Source: Caryophanales bacterium (GTDB lineage Bacteria; Bacillota_I; Bacilli_A; Izemoplasmatales; UBA1188). Taken from it: DNA of 64,000 nucleotides. The stretch spans positions 186,001-250,000 of the forward strand of contig JACKCW010000001.1 of NCBI GenBank assembly GCA_020633845.1. Reading direction: 5' to 3'. The notes below the pieces were generated by a model. The model did not search any database, was not told the DNA's origin, and worked only from the letters and a program-made list of their open reading frames with translations. Each line of letters opens with the position of its first letter. The first letter of the stretch is position 1. The position numbers and the translations under genes were made by a program. This document shows, piece by piece, positions 36,255-44,583 of this stretch.

Positions 36255-36277
36255 AACCCAAATTATTTTGGGTTTTT
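36255..36277 (+). terminator. Third terminator-like hairpin
   Basis: AACCCAAA (36255-36262) pairs with TTTGGGTT (36267-36274), then T-run. No gene is present in the 60 bases before it. Confidence 0.7.
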
Positions 36278-36285
36278 AGCCCATG

Positions 36286-36315
36286 TTGAAATTTTGCTTC
36301 AGCCCTGAGTATTAT
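36286..36315 (+). promoter_or_regulatory. Probable promoter of the small HTH gene
   Basis: TTGAAA (36286-36291) and TATTAT (36310-36315) with an 18-base spacer, 23 bases before the start codon. Confidence 0.5.
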
Positions 36316-36338
36316 TATTTACGCAGGTGACAATGGAA

Positions 36339-36566
36339 ATGTATTCCGACAAATATGGCAGGGCTTTTGAACGCTTGCTTACCTGTTACGATCTTATTGT
36401 AGTTCAAAAGAAGTCGCTGTCGAAGTCCTATCTCAGCGAACTTCTTAATGTGTCGAAAAGAACTATCAATAACTACGTTTTCATTATCAATGCATTTTTA
36501 GCTGACAGCTATCAAATGAAAGAGGTTGTCAACAAAAACGGATTATACCGTTTAGAAGAATATTAA
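36339..36566 (+). CDS. Small helix-turn-helix protein
   Basis: A 75-residue protein with a clear HTH (SKSYLSELLNVSKRTINNYV) of the DeoR/HTH_11-like winged type, and little else. ATG 36339 has AGGTGA at eight bases; GTG 36327 and ATG 36333 are also in frame. It could regulate the surface-protein gene 64 bases downstream, but its own terminator separates them. Confidence 0.75.
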   Translation: MYSDKYGRAFERLLTCYDLIVVQKKSLSKSYLSELLNVSKRTINNYVFIINAFLADSYQMKEVVNKNGLYRLEEY

Positions 36567-36572
36567 TATTTT

Positions 36573-36598
36573 AGGTCGCTTGAAGCGACCTTTGTTTA
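36573..36598 (+). terminator. Terminator after the small HTH gene
   Basis: AGGTCGCT (36573-36580) and AGCGACCT (36584-36591) pair perfectly with a 3-base loop and are followed by TTGTTT. Confidence 0.75.
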
Positions 36599-36629
36599 AT
36601 TTATAAAGCACTGTTTATCGGAGGAAGAA

Positions 36630-38054
36630 ATGAATAAAATAAAATCAGCATTATATTTAATTTTTATATTAACTTGTGCTCTTGCATTATCAGCTTGTAC
36701 AAGCAAAACACCAAAATATACCGGGATGACTGTTTCCGATTCTTTATCTGGAGCGCTCGAAACTTCATCAGAGTCTAGTTCAAAAATAAAAGGAATCAAT
36801 AAGAATATTTTTGTGGCCGATGAAGAAACACCGACCGTCCCTGGTGACGATAACCCAGACAACGATTTTGATGGAAATGCGACAGATGTTATAATTCCAT
36901 CTATTTCGGTTGATACTACTGACGATGTTAGTTATTATGCAAATTTAAATGAAGATATTTATATTACTGTTCACATAAATAACCCGGAGAACTATGTAAT
37001 ATTAAGATTTACTTTAAACGGAACCGTCTATCAATCTTATCAATTTGAGGACGGATCTGATTCAGAAAACCTGGTACTTAAAGTAAATTCAGGCAGTAAC
37101 TGCGGCATAGCCGAATATACTATTGATTCCATTAAATATATTGATGATTCGGATAATGAGACTAAAGATGTTGATATGACCGACGGCAATCAAACAGTCA
37201 AAGTAGGAATAGAGTATGACCATGTTCCTTTTGTATCTGTTTCTGATATAACAATTGGCACATCATCATTTTCGGCTTCGGTATTCGTTACTGATGTGTA
37301 TGACATTGTTGATTATGAAAATAGTAAGATAAACCTGTATTTATATGATGGTGAATCAGTTGTGAATACAATCGCTTTAGTTAAAGGTGAAAACACTATA
37401 AACATAGACAGTCTGGAAATGGGTAAAAAATATGAATATTGTATTATTTCTGTCTATGACAAACTAGACGGCAATGGTGAACAAAAAGTTGTCTTAAAGG
37501 ACAACTATTTTACCACTTCTGATGCCTATAAACTTTTAGATGTGACATCCGATAAAACATCTATATCTTTTGACTATTCAAAAGAAGGAGATTTAGGAAG
37601 TCTTGTTTCAGTTTATCTTCTAAAAGATGGGGAAGTGGTACAAGAAATAGCAGACGATTCAAAAGTTTTTAATAGTCTTCTTTCCAATAATGAATATGAA
37701 CTTAGACTTTATTATGATTATTCAATAGGAGAGACCTCATATACACAGTATGTTTCGTGTGAAATATCAACTTTATCTAAGATAGCGCCGACTCTTTCCG
37801 TTTCAGTTTCCGATGAGACTCAGACTTCTTTTAAATACACAGTTTCAAGGACCGATCCCGACAGCATTCTTTCAATCTCGAAGATCGAGCTCTTACACGA
37901 GGGCGACGAAGCGGTGTCTCTAGACCAGTCGACTTCCCTCGTTTCCAGTCTCTTATCGAACAACTCCTACACAGTCAAGATAACCTATACTTACGATCTG
38001 AATGACGGCGAAGGAGTGCACACCGAGACTGAGACAATATCATCGACCATCTAA
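36630..38054 (+). pseudogene. Large surface lipoprotein, N-terminal part (frame broken in repeat block)
   Basis: The frame encodes 474 residues: a lipoprotein signal with lipobox ALSAC near residue 23, a Ser/Thr-rich linker, several Ig/fibronectin-like beta domains and one copy of a 93-residue repeat (KIAPTLSVSVSDETQTSFKY ...). It ends at a TAA (38052-38054) exactly where the repeat array becomes scrambled. The downstream frame 38499-41180 continues the same repeat and so was probably the same gene. Whether the break is biological or an assembly error cannot be decided here. GGAGGAAG precedes the ATG. Confidence 0.72.
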
Positions 38055-38820
38055 GAGCCACTCTTTTTCCTCAGCTCTGAAGATAGCGCCGACTCTTTCC
38101 GTTTCATCAAGGACCGATCCGACAGCATTCTCAAATCCGATGAGACTCAGACTTCTCGTTTCAGTCTCTTATCGAACAAAATACGATCTGAATGACGGCG
38201 AAGGAGTGCACACCGAGACTGAGACAATATCATCGACCACTCTCAAGTCTCTAGACCAGTCGACTTCCTCGTTTCCAGTCTCTTATCGACCGAGACTGAG
38301 ACAGCATTCTTTCAATCTCTAAGATCGACTCTTCCGTTTCCAGCTTCTTGAGACTCAAACCTCGTTTAACTATACGAGAACGACGAAGCATTCTTTCAAT
38401 CTCTAGACCAGTCGACTTCCCTCGTTTCCAGTCTCTTATCGAACAACTCCTACACAGTCAAGATAACCTATACTTACGATCTGAATGACGGCGAAGGAGT
38501 GCACACCGAGACTGAGACAATATCATCGACCACTCTCTCTAAGATAGCGCCGACTCTTTCCGTTTCAGCTTCCGATGAGACTCAAACCTCGTTTAACTAT
38601 ACCGTTTCAAGAACCGACCCTGACAGCATTCTTTCAATCTCGAAGATCGAACTTCTACACGGAGAGGACGAAGCGGTGTCTCTAGACCAGTCGACTTCCC
38701 TCGTTTCCAGTCTTCTATCCAATAACCTATACACAGTCAAGATAACTTATACTTACGATCTTAATGACGGCGAAGGAGTGCACACCGAGACTGAGACGGC
38801 ATCATCGACCACTTTATCTA
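37779..38820 (+). repeat. 279-base tandem repeat array with a scrambled centre
   Basis: The unit beginning AAGATAGCGCCGACTCTTTC is present nearly complete at 37779-38049 and complete at 38541-38819 (279 bases, 93 codons). A half unit lies at about 38391-38540. Between 38050 and 38400 short pieces of the unit (about 12-65 bases) are joined in a wrong order at short overlaps, with stops in all relevant frames. The repeats are also more GC-rich than the flanking surface-protein sequence. Confidence 0.85.
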
Positions 38821-41180
38821 AGACCCCACCAGTTGTTCAAATAAATGACTCTTTGATAGACACCTCTTGTATATCTGGCAAAATAGCAGTAGACGATAAA
38901 GACTCAATCGCTCAAATTGTATCTGTTGCCTTGGTGTATTTAGGATCTGTTGTATCTTATTCAGATTCAATTGACGAGTTTAATTTTTCATCTCTAGACT
39001 CATACACTGTGTATTCAATTGTAGTTAAATACAAATATGATTTAAATGATGGAAATGGATGTGTTACAAAAAACGATTCTTTCCAATATTGTACAAAACC
39101 TAAAATTTCTTTTTTAGCTCTGTCTATAAATAATCAAAATAATTATTTTTTTGATAACGAAACCATAACTTTAAAAATTGAAGTTTCAAACCCAGACTCT
39201 GCTCCTTTTATAAGCGCAGTTATAAACGATATATCATATACAAAATCATCTGACTCCAGCACTTCTTGTTTTTATATTAAAATTCCTTGCAAAGATATTG
39301 GCGAAGGAGTTCAAACATTCGTTTTATCCGAAATCACCGTTGGAAGTTCATCGTTCTCTTGCACGTTTAATGTTCAAAATAATGCACTAAATTCAACAAC
39401 AGCATATATTGGTCCTACAGTAAATGTGGGGGAAATAATTTATACTGGCAATGACGGCAAAGAGACTGATATATACGATTCAGAATCTCAAATTGTGCTT
39501 CAATTTAATAAAGGAAACGGGCTAAACGTTGATTCAGTTAACTTTGATGTGTCGGCCATAACGCCGGTTACATACAATTATGATAATAACGTAGAATGTA
39601 CCTCAGAACAAATAATAAAAAATAGCGACGGAAGCATAAATATAATGTTCCCAGCCTTTGCCACAGGGTGCTTTAGCGTTAACATCAGCTCCATTATTTT
39701 AAAAAACGGAGACTTTGAAAGAGCTATATACTATAACAATAGAGTGTTTATATATATTGTTTCTGCAGATACGGAGACAATTGAAATAACAAAACCTTCT
39801 GATTTACTATTAATGAATGAAGGCAAACATTATGTGCTGATGAACGATATTGATCTGTCCGGCATTGAATGGATTCCAAGTGCGTTTGATGGATTTTTTG
39901 ACGGGCAAGGCTACACAATAAAAAATCTTTCTAATTATAACGACAACACGAACTGTCGTTTTGGCCTCTTCAGCACCGGTACTGGAGCAATAAAAAATTT
40001 AACAGTAGATGGAATATCAGTATCGCTCACGACTACCGACAATTTCGACGGGACTATTCTATATGGGGGTCTGGTTGAATCTTTATATAAAACCGATTGT
40101 TGCGGTGCTCCGCTTTTTATTGATCACTGTACAATTGGAAATAATTCATTGATTACAATTACGGGCGGAAACGGTTTAATAAGCGTTGGCGGTTTTGTTG
40201 GGTCATGCTGTGAATCCGATATTTTGTATCTAACAAATCTAACAAATTATTCAACAATTATATATAATAATTTAAATTACACAAACGACAACTCTGCCGT
40301 TGCCGGCATTTTGGGTCATGCGGATGCGATGTATAATGATTTTATAAAAATAAATCACTGTATTAATTATGGGAAAATTAAAACAGATCTTATTACTGCA
40401 TCTGGAGTAATTGGATCAATATGTTTAAAAAGCGACACCTTGTATCTGCCTTTCTCACATCTTTTTAACTATGGCACTATATCAAGCAACAAGTACGCAA
40501 GCGGCATAATCGGCTATTCATCTCTTTTGGACTCTATATGCAGTTCCTCAATCGGCCTAACTAATTGCGGAAACGAGGGAATCATATCGGGCGATATCGC
40601 GTCAGGAATAATAAATAATGGCGGCTATGCTTTATCGGTGGATATAAGTATCTGCTATAACTCTGCTGCAATTGCTGGGGTATCATCAATGTCAGCCGGA
40701 CTATGCGGAGGAAGCACGTGCTATAATCTTTATGTTTCTAATTCGGTAAATTATGGATACATTTTAGAAGGAAGCGGACTCGCCAGTTCTTCATATAATA
40801 CAACGATAATGAATTCTATTAATTATGGAATGCTGGCAGGAAATCTGGTTGGCGGCATTTTAACTGAATGTAATGGATTATCTAAAATAGAAAGCACATT
40901 AAATCTAGGTTCGTTTGGTGATTTGGAAGAAACTGATGATGTAATTTTGGCTGCCTATTATTCTGACAATATAGTCGGCGAAGAAATACAAATTTTAAAT
41001 TGCTATTATATTTCAAACAATATAAATACAGCTAAAAACCAGTTTGGAGTTAATTCGTGCTTAATAACCGACATAGACTCAAAAAAATTCTTTACCGATC
41101 TTGGCTTTGATGAAACAATTTGGAATTTCAGCAACCTAGATTTTGAAAATGGAATGTACGCCGCCTTAGTCATCAAATAA
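38499..41180 (+). pseudogene. Large surface lipoprotein, C-terminal part (GLUG-like beta-helix domain)
   Basis: The frame is open from about 38372 and the first in-frame start is GTG 38499, inside a repeat and without a ribosome site, so it is probably a continuation of 36630-38054. After the last repeat come further beta domains, then from about 39770 a GLUG-like/beta-helix region (GKHYVLMNDIDLSGIEWIPS, FDGFFDGQGYTIKNLSN, GLFSTGTGAIKNLTVDG) with many NYG/NEG/SGIIG turns. Such domains are common in large adhesins. No cell-wall sorting signal is at the C-terminus; anchoring would be by the lipobox of the first part. Confidence 0.7.
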
Positions 41181-41184
41181 AAAA

Positions 41185-41211
41185 TAGTTTTAATTTTTGA
41201 CATTAAAACTA
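41185..41211. repeat. Perfect 10-base inverted repeat after the surface-protein gene
   Basis: TAGTTTTAAT (41185-41194) and ATTAAAACTA (41202-41211) flank a 7-base loop. An A-run precedes it, which reads as a T-run on the minus strand, so it may act as a weak terminator for either strand. The rest of 41212-41397 shows only AT-rich sequence and a TTGACA at 41366-41371. Confidence 0.5.
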
Positions 41212-41397
41212 AATTGATGCAGAAAAAGACATACTTTTCGCTGATAATTTTGAACAAAAACCAGCAAATGTTTATATCAGCAGACATGAATCAAAACAAA
41301 ATATATATAAAAACGCAAATAATTGTTTACAAACATTTTAATTTGGAAGACAATTAAGTTGTTTTTTGACACATAGTTAGGAGGCGGTTGATACTAC

Positions 41398-41844
41398 ATG
41401 GAATGGTTATATGCATTTTTAGGCGCTTTAGTTGGCGCAGTATTTGGTGGCGTTATCATGTTAATAACGCAAAAAAGCAATTTAAAAAAAGAATACAAAA
41501 AGCTTTATGCAGAAACAGTATCAAAAAGCAGAAATGAATGGGCAACGGCTATGAAAAATTGGATTTCAAAAATTCTTGCCATTGCAAAGATGTCACAGGG
41601 ATTTGGCACTCAACAAGGCAATACTAATACTGAAGAATATTATAAAAGTAGAAATCAGATCTTGATTCGTCTAAACTTAAAAGAACCATTGCATGTGGCT
41701 CTCAAAGAAGAAATAAAGAAACTAGACGATTGTACAGTAAATAACTATCAACAAATAGAAGACGAGATTATTTCAATTAGTCAAAAAATGTTTAAAAAAG
41801 AATGGGAAAGGGTAAAGGCCGAAGCCGGTGAACAACAATCATGA
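41398..41844 (+). CDS. Small membrane-anchored protein, unknown function
   Basis: The 148 residues start with a Gly-rich membrane helix (FLGALVGAVFGGVIMLI) followed by a cytoplasmic, charged helical region (SRNEWATAMKNWISKILAIA). The layout, one glycine-zipper helix then RxEW-containing helices, is seen in many uncharacterised accessory proteins. AGGAGG is 13 bases before the ATG, longer than usual. Its stop overlaps the next start (ATGA), so the two are coupled. No function can be assigned. Confidence 0.65.
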   Translation: MEWLYAFLGALVGAVFGGVIMLITQKSNLKKEYKKLYAETVSKSRNEWATAMKNWISKILAIAKMSQGFGTQQGNTNTEEYYKSRNQILIRLNLKEPLHVALKEEIKKLDDCTVNNYQQIEDEIISISQKMFKKEWERVKAEAGEQQS

Positions 41845-42233
41845 GAAATATACTAATTTTATGCATTACACCAATAGACGGATTTTGTTTGGCATTAATA
41901 ATTTGCACTACGCTTGTAGCATGCTGCATTCTTATATGCTTAACATTTTTATTTGTAAAAATTCAACAAAACAAAACGAAAAAAGAAGAGAAGTTCTTAG
42001 ATTACAAAACCCAACTTTTGATTTCCAAAAATATAGAAGAAACTGACAAAGATTTTTTCTTTTATTATAGCGATGGCACATTAAAAAAGTGCTGTAAAAA
42101 CATTATTTATAGAAAGATTAAGAAAATTGAGAAACAGCTTAAAAAAGATAAGCCAAGCGATTATAAAGATATTTTAAAGCAACTTGAGACAATAACAGAC
42201 ATACTTAATAAATACAGAGGGCTAATTAAATAA
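41841..42233 (+). CDS. Small membrane protein, unknown function
   Basis: The 130 residues have a hydrophobic N-terminal helix pair (~5-45, LALIICTTLVACCILICLTF) and a Lys-rich cytoplasmic tail with helical heptad-like spacing (KIKKIEKQLKKDKPSDYKDI). No family recognised. It overlaps the previous gene by four bases and its 3' end overlaps the convergent XRE fragment by 12 bases. Confidence 0.62.
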   Translation: MRNILILCITPIDGFCLALIICTTLVACCILICLTFLFVKIQQNKTKKEEKFLDYKTQLLISKNIEETDKDFFFYYSDGTLKKCCKNIIYRKIKKIEKQLKKDKPSDYKDILKQLETITDILNKYRGLIK

Positions 42234-42602
42234 CCCTTTTTTAATCAATTCTTCAATTGAACAAGATAACACCCTAGATAAAGCTAAAAGCGCACTAACC
42301 TGCGCTTTTCTTATGTCGTTTTCTCCTTGCTCATAAGATTTTATGGATTTGAGATTTACTCTTGATAGAAGAGAGAGTTCCGATTGACTGAGACCGCTTC
42401 TTTCCCTTAATGCTTTAAGATTATTTTCTTTATTTAATCTTGAGCTTATTAAATCAATTGTTTTTAAGATATCTGCCTCATGCAGGGATGGATATACTGT
42501 ATTTAAATCTTTTGGAGGAAAAACATGTACTATGTTTTTAAAAGTCGTATCTAGATACCATTGTGAAAAAGCCAGTATTTCTCCATACCAGTATTCTTTT
42601 CT
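42222..42602 (-). pseudogene. Truncated XRE-family regulator (5' end missing)
   Basis: A minus-strand frame of 127 codons has no start codon and is closed upstream by a TAA at 42603-42605. It encodes the C-terminal part of a widespread gut-Firmicutes regulator family: EYWYGEILAFSQWYLDTTF, then an XRE HTH (LKALRERSGLSQSELSLLS, IKSYEQGENDIRKAQVSAL, RVLSCSIEELIKKG). Members usually carry about 60-80 more N-terminal residues, which are absent. The lost end coincides with the -35 region of the nrnA promoter. Confidence 0.75.
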
Positions 42603-42631
42603 TTACATCTTTTATTAAATGGTGTTATAAT
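42602..42631 (+). promoter_or_regulatory. Probable promoter of the tandem nrnA genes
   Basis: TTTACA (42602-42607) and TATAAT (42626-42631) with an 18-base spacer, 31 bases before the first start codon. Confidence 0.65.
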
Positions 42632-42661
42632 GTACCCCTCGCCCAAAGGGGAGTGATAGTT

Positions 42662-43612
42662 ATGTATGAGGAAGCATTAAAATTAATTATAAATTATCAA
42701 AAAATTATTGTAATTAGACATAAAACGCCGGATTATGACGCCTATGGCTCACAGATTGGCTTGGCCTTATCGTTAAGAAACAAATATCCGGAAAAGATAA
42801 TACTTATGGACGGAGACGAAAACTCCAACAACGTTTTGTCTATTCCAATGGATAAAGTGAAAAAAGAAGACTACAAAGATTCATTGGTTATTTTAACCGA
42901 TCAGTCATCGGTTAAAATGTTAAATGACGAGAACTTTCGTTTAGCCGATAAAGTCATTATTATCGATCATCATGAATCGTCTCCGGATTTTGGAGACCTA
43001 ATCATCATAAAACCTTTATATTCAAGCGCCTCCGAAATGATCACGGAGTTTTTATCTGAGTCATCAATTGAAATTCCGAAAGAAGCGGCTGATGCTTTAT
43101 ATATCGGCATGGTCGGTGATTCCGCGAGATTCTTATATCGGGGGACATCTTCAAACACTTTTAAAATGGCCTCGATCTTAATTGATTCTGGCGCCGATAT
43201 TTTAGAAGACTATAAAAAGATGTCGAAAGATGAAAGCGCAAATCAAAAGAAATTTAAAGGTTATGTCCTTTCAAACTTTCAAACTTATGATAAAATTGCT
43301 TATATAATGATAGACAAAAAGACGAGGGATTCTTTCTCTATTGATACTTCATACGCATCAAGAGGATCGGTTAATCTGCTGTCTGGGATTGAAGGAATAG
43401 ACGCATTTGTAGATTTTACTGAAAGCGATGAGGGAGAAATCTATACTGAAATCAGAAGTAAAGAAATTTCGGTAGTAGATGTAGCTAAAGCTTATGGCGG
43501 CGGCGGACACGCCCTGGCCTGCGGCGCCACCTTATCTTCGTTTAAAGAAGCAGAAGAACTGGTTAAAAAACTAAATGATCATGTTAAAGGAGAAGCGAAT
43601 GAATTATTATAA
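42662..43612 (+). CDS. nrnA: DHH-family phosphoesterase, NrnA-like (copy 1)
   Basis: NrnA-type enzymes degrade short oligonucleotides (nanoRNA) and pAp. The 316 residues show the DHH-domain motifs in variant form: RHKTPDYDAYGSQIGLAL, LTDQS, IDHHES, and the DHHA1 ending YGGGGHALACGAT. ATG 42662 has GGGGAG upstream. PDYDAYGS replaces the usual DGDAIGS, keeping an Asp. Overlaps copy 2 by 14 bases. Confidence 0.88.
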   Translation: MYEEALKLIINYQKIIVIRHKTPDYDAYGSQIGLALSLRNKYPEKIILMDGDENSNNVLSIPMDKVKKEDYKDSLVILTDQSSVKMLNDENFRLADKVIIIDHHESSPDFGDLIIIKPLYSSASEMITEFLSESSIEIPKEAADALYIGMVGDSARFLYRGTSSNTFKMASILIDSGADILEDYKKMSKDESANQKKFKGYVLSNFQTYDKIAYIMIDKKTRDSFSIDTSYASRGSVNLLSGIEGIDAFVDFTESDEGEIYTEIRSKEISVVDVAKAYGGGGHALACGATLSSFKEAEELVKKLNDHVKGEANELL

Positions 43613-44540
43613 AGCGATATATAAAAAGATTAAAGCTAACGAGAACATTATTGTTGTCTCGCACATTAGAGCCGACGGCGACTGCGTAGGCAGTGCCATC
43701 GGGTTAAGAGAAATCATTAAAGCCACTTTCCCGAAAAAGAACGTGAAAGCTCTTCACGAGAATGCTTCTTATCTTTCTTTCCTCGGAAAAAGCGACGAGG
43801 CGGAAGATAATGAATTTAAAGACGCTCTCGTGATATCGGTAGACAACTCGAATATCGCAAGAACCAATGAACCGAGAATTAAAGATGCTAAAGAAATAAT
43901 TAAGATTGACCATCACCCAAACACCGAACCTTTCGGAAGCGAAATCAATTTTGTTGAAGAAGAAAAATGCGCAACGGCGGAAATCATCTTTGATCTATAT
44001 CTTAATTTCCCAAGAGCCTCTATTACAATGAAAGGACTAGAAGCTTTATATACTGGAATCGTAACCGACTCCGGCCGATTCAAATACCCGGGAGTAGATG
44101 GCGGGACTATGGCGAAAGTCGGCATTATGTATGACCTCGGTTTAGATGGCATCTCTATTTTAAATAAACTGGATGAAGTGGAAGAAAGCGCCTTAAGATT
44201 TAAAGGCTTTGTCCTTCTGAACATGGAGAGAAGTGAAGGCGGAATCTTATATATTAAAATAAAAACTGCTGATAGAGAGAAATATGGGGTTTCATATGAT
44301 GATGCCTCTAACATGGTAAATGCGATGGCGGGAATTAAAGATTGTCCTATTTGGGTTCTCTTTAATGAAAACAAGCCAGATGAAGTTAGAGCGAGAGTCA
44401 GATCAATCGGTATTCCGATTAATGACGTTTGTTTCACCTTCGGGGGCGGCGGACACGAAAATGCCGGCGGAATTATTTTAAAGAGTTTTGATGAAGCAGA
44501 CGAAGTAATAAAAGCCCTAGAAGAAAAACTTAAAAAATAA
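43599..44540 (+). CDS. nrnA: DHH-family phosphoesterase, NrnA-like (copy 2)
   Basis: A 313-residue paralogue of the preceding gene with more canonical motifs: VVSHIRADGDCVGSAIGL, VSVDNSN, IDHHPNTEPFG, GIVTDSGRFKYPG and FGGGGHENAGG. ATG 43599 is set by GGAGAAG; a longer frame to 43575 is within the preceding gene. Tandem NrnA-like genes are known in Mollicutes and relatives. Confidence 0.9.
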   Translation: MNYYKAIYKKIKANENIIVVSHIRADGDCVGSAIGLREIIKATFPKKNVKALHENASYLSFLGKSDEAEDNEFKDALVISVDNSNIARTNEPRIKDAKEIIKIDHHPNTEPFGSEINFVEEEKCATAEIIFDLYLNFPRASITMKGLEALYTGIVTDSGRFKYPGVDGGTMAKVGIMYDLGLDGISILNKLDEVEESALRFKGFVLLNMERSEGGILYIKIKTADREKYGVSYDDASNMVNAMAGIKDCPIWVLFNENKPDEVRARVRSIGIPINDVCFTFGGGGHENAGGIILKSFDEADEVIKALEEKLKK

Positions 44541-44583
44541 AATAACATAAAACAAAAAAGTATTATTGTTTTGAGGTGACAAC

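Noticed and set aside
38002..38322. A separate 106-residue gene in the repeat block
   Set aside because: It is a low-complexity reading of shuffled repeat pieces in a shifted frame without start signals.
37779..38820. CRISPR-like array
   Set aside because: The repeats are 279-base coding units in frame with a surface protein; no short regular repeat-spacer pattern and no cas genes in the window.
41828..42046. Alternative frame for a small protein overlapping the two-helix membrane protein
   Set aside because: The frame at 41841-42233 is longer, has the ATGA overlap with the preceding gene and a coherent membrane protein; the alternative lacks structure.
36083..42602. Prophage or integrative element
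   Set aside because: No integrase, capsid, replication or transposase gene, and no flanking direct repeats or tRNA target were seen.
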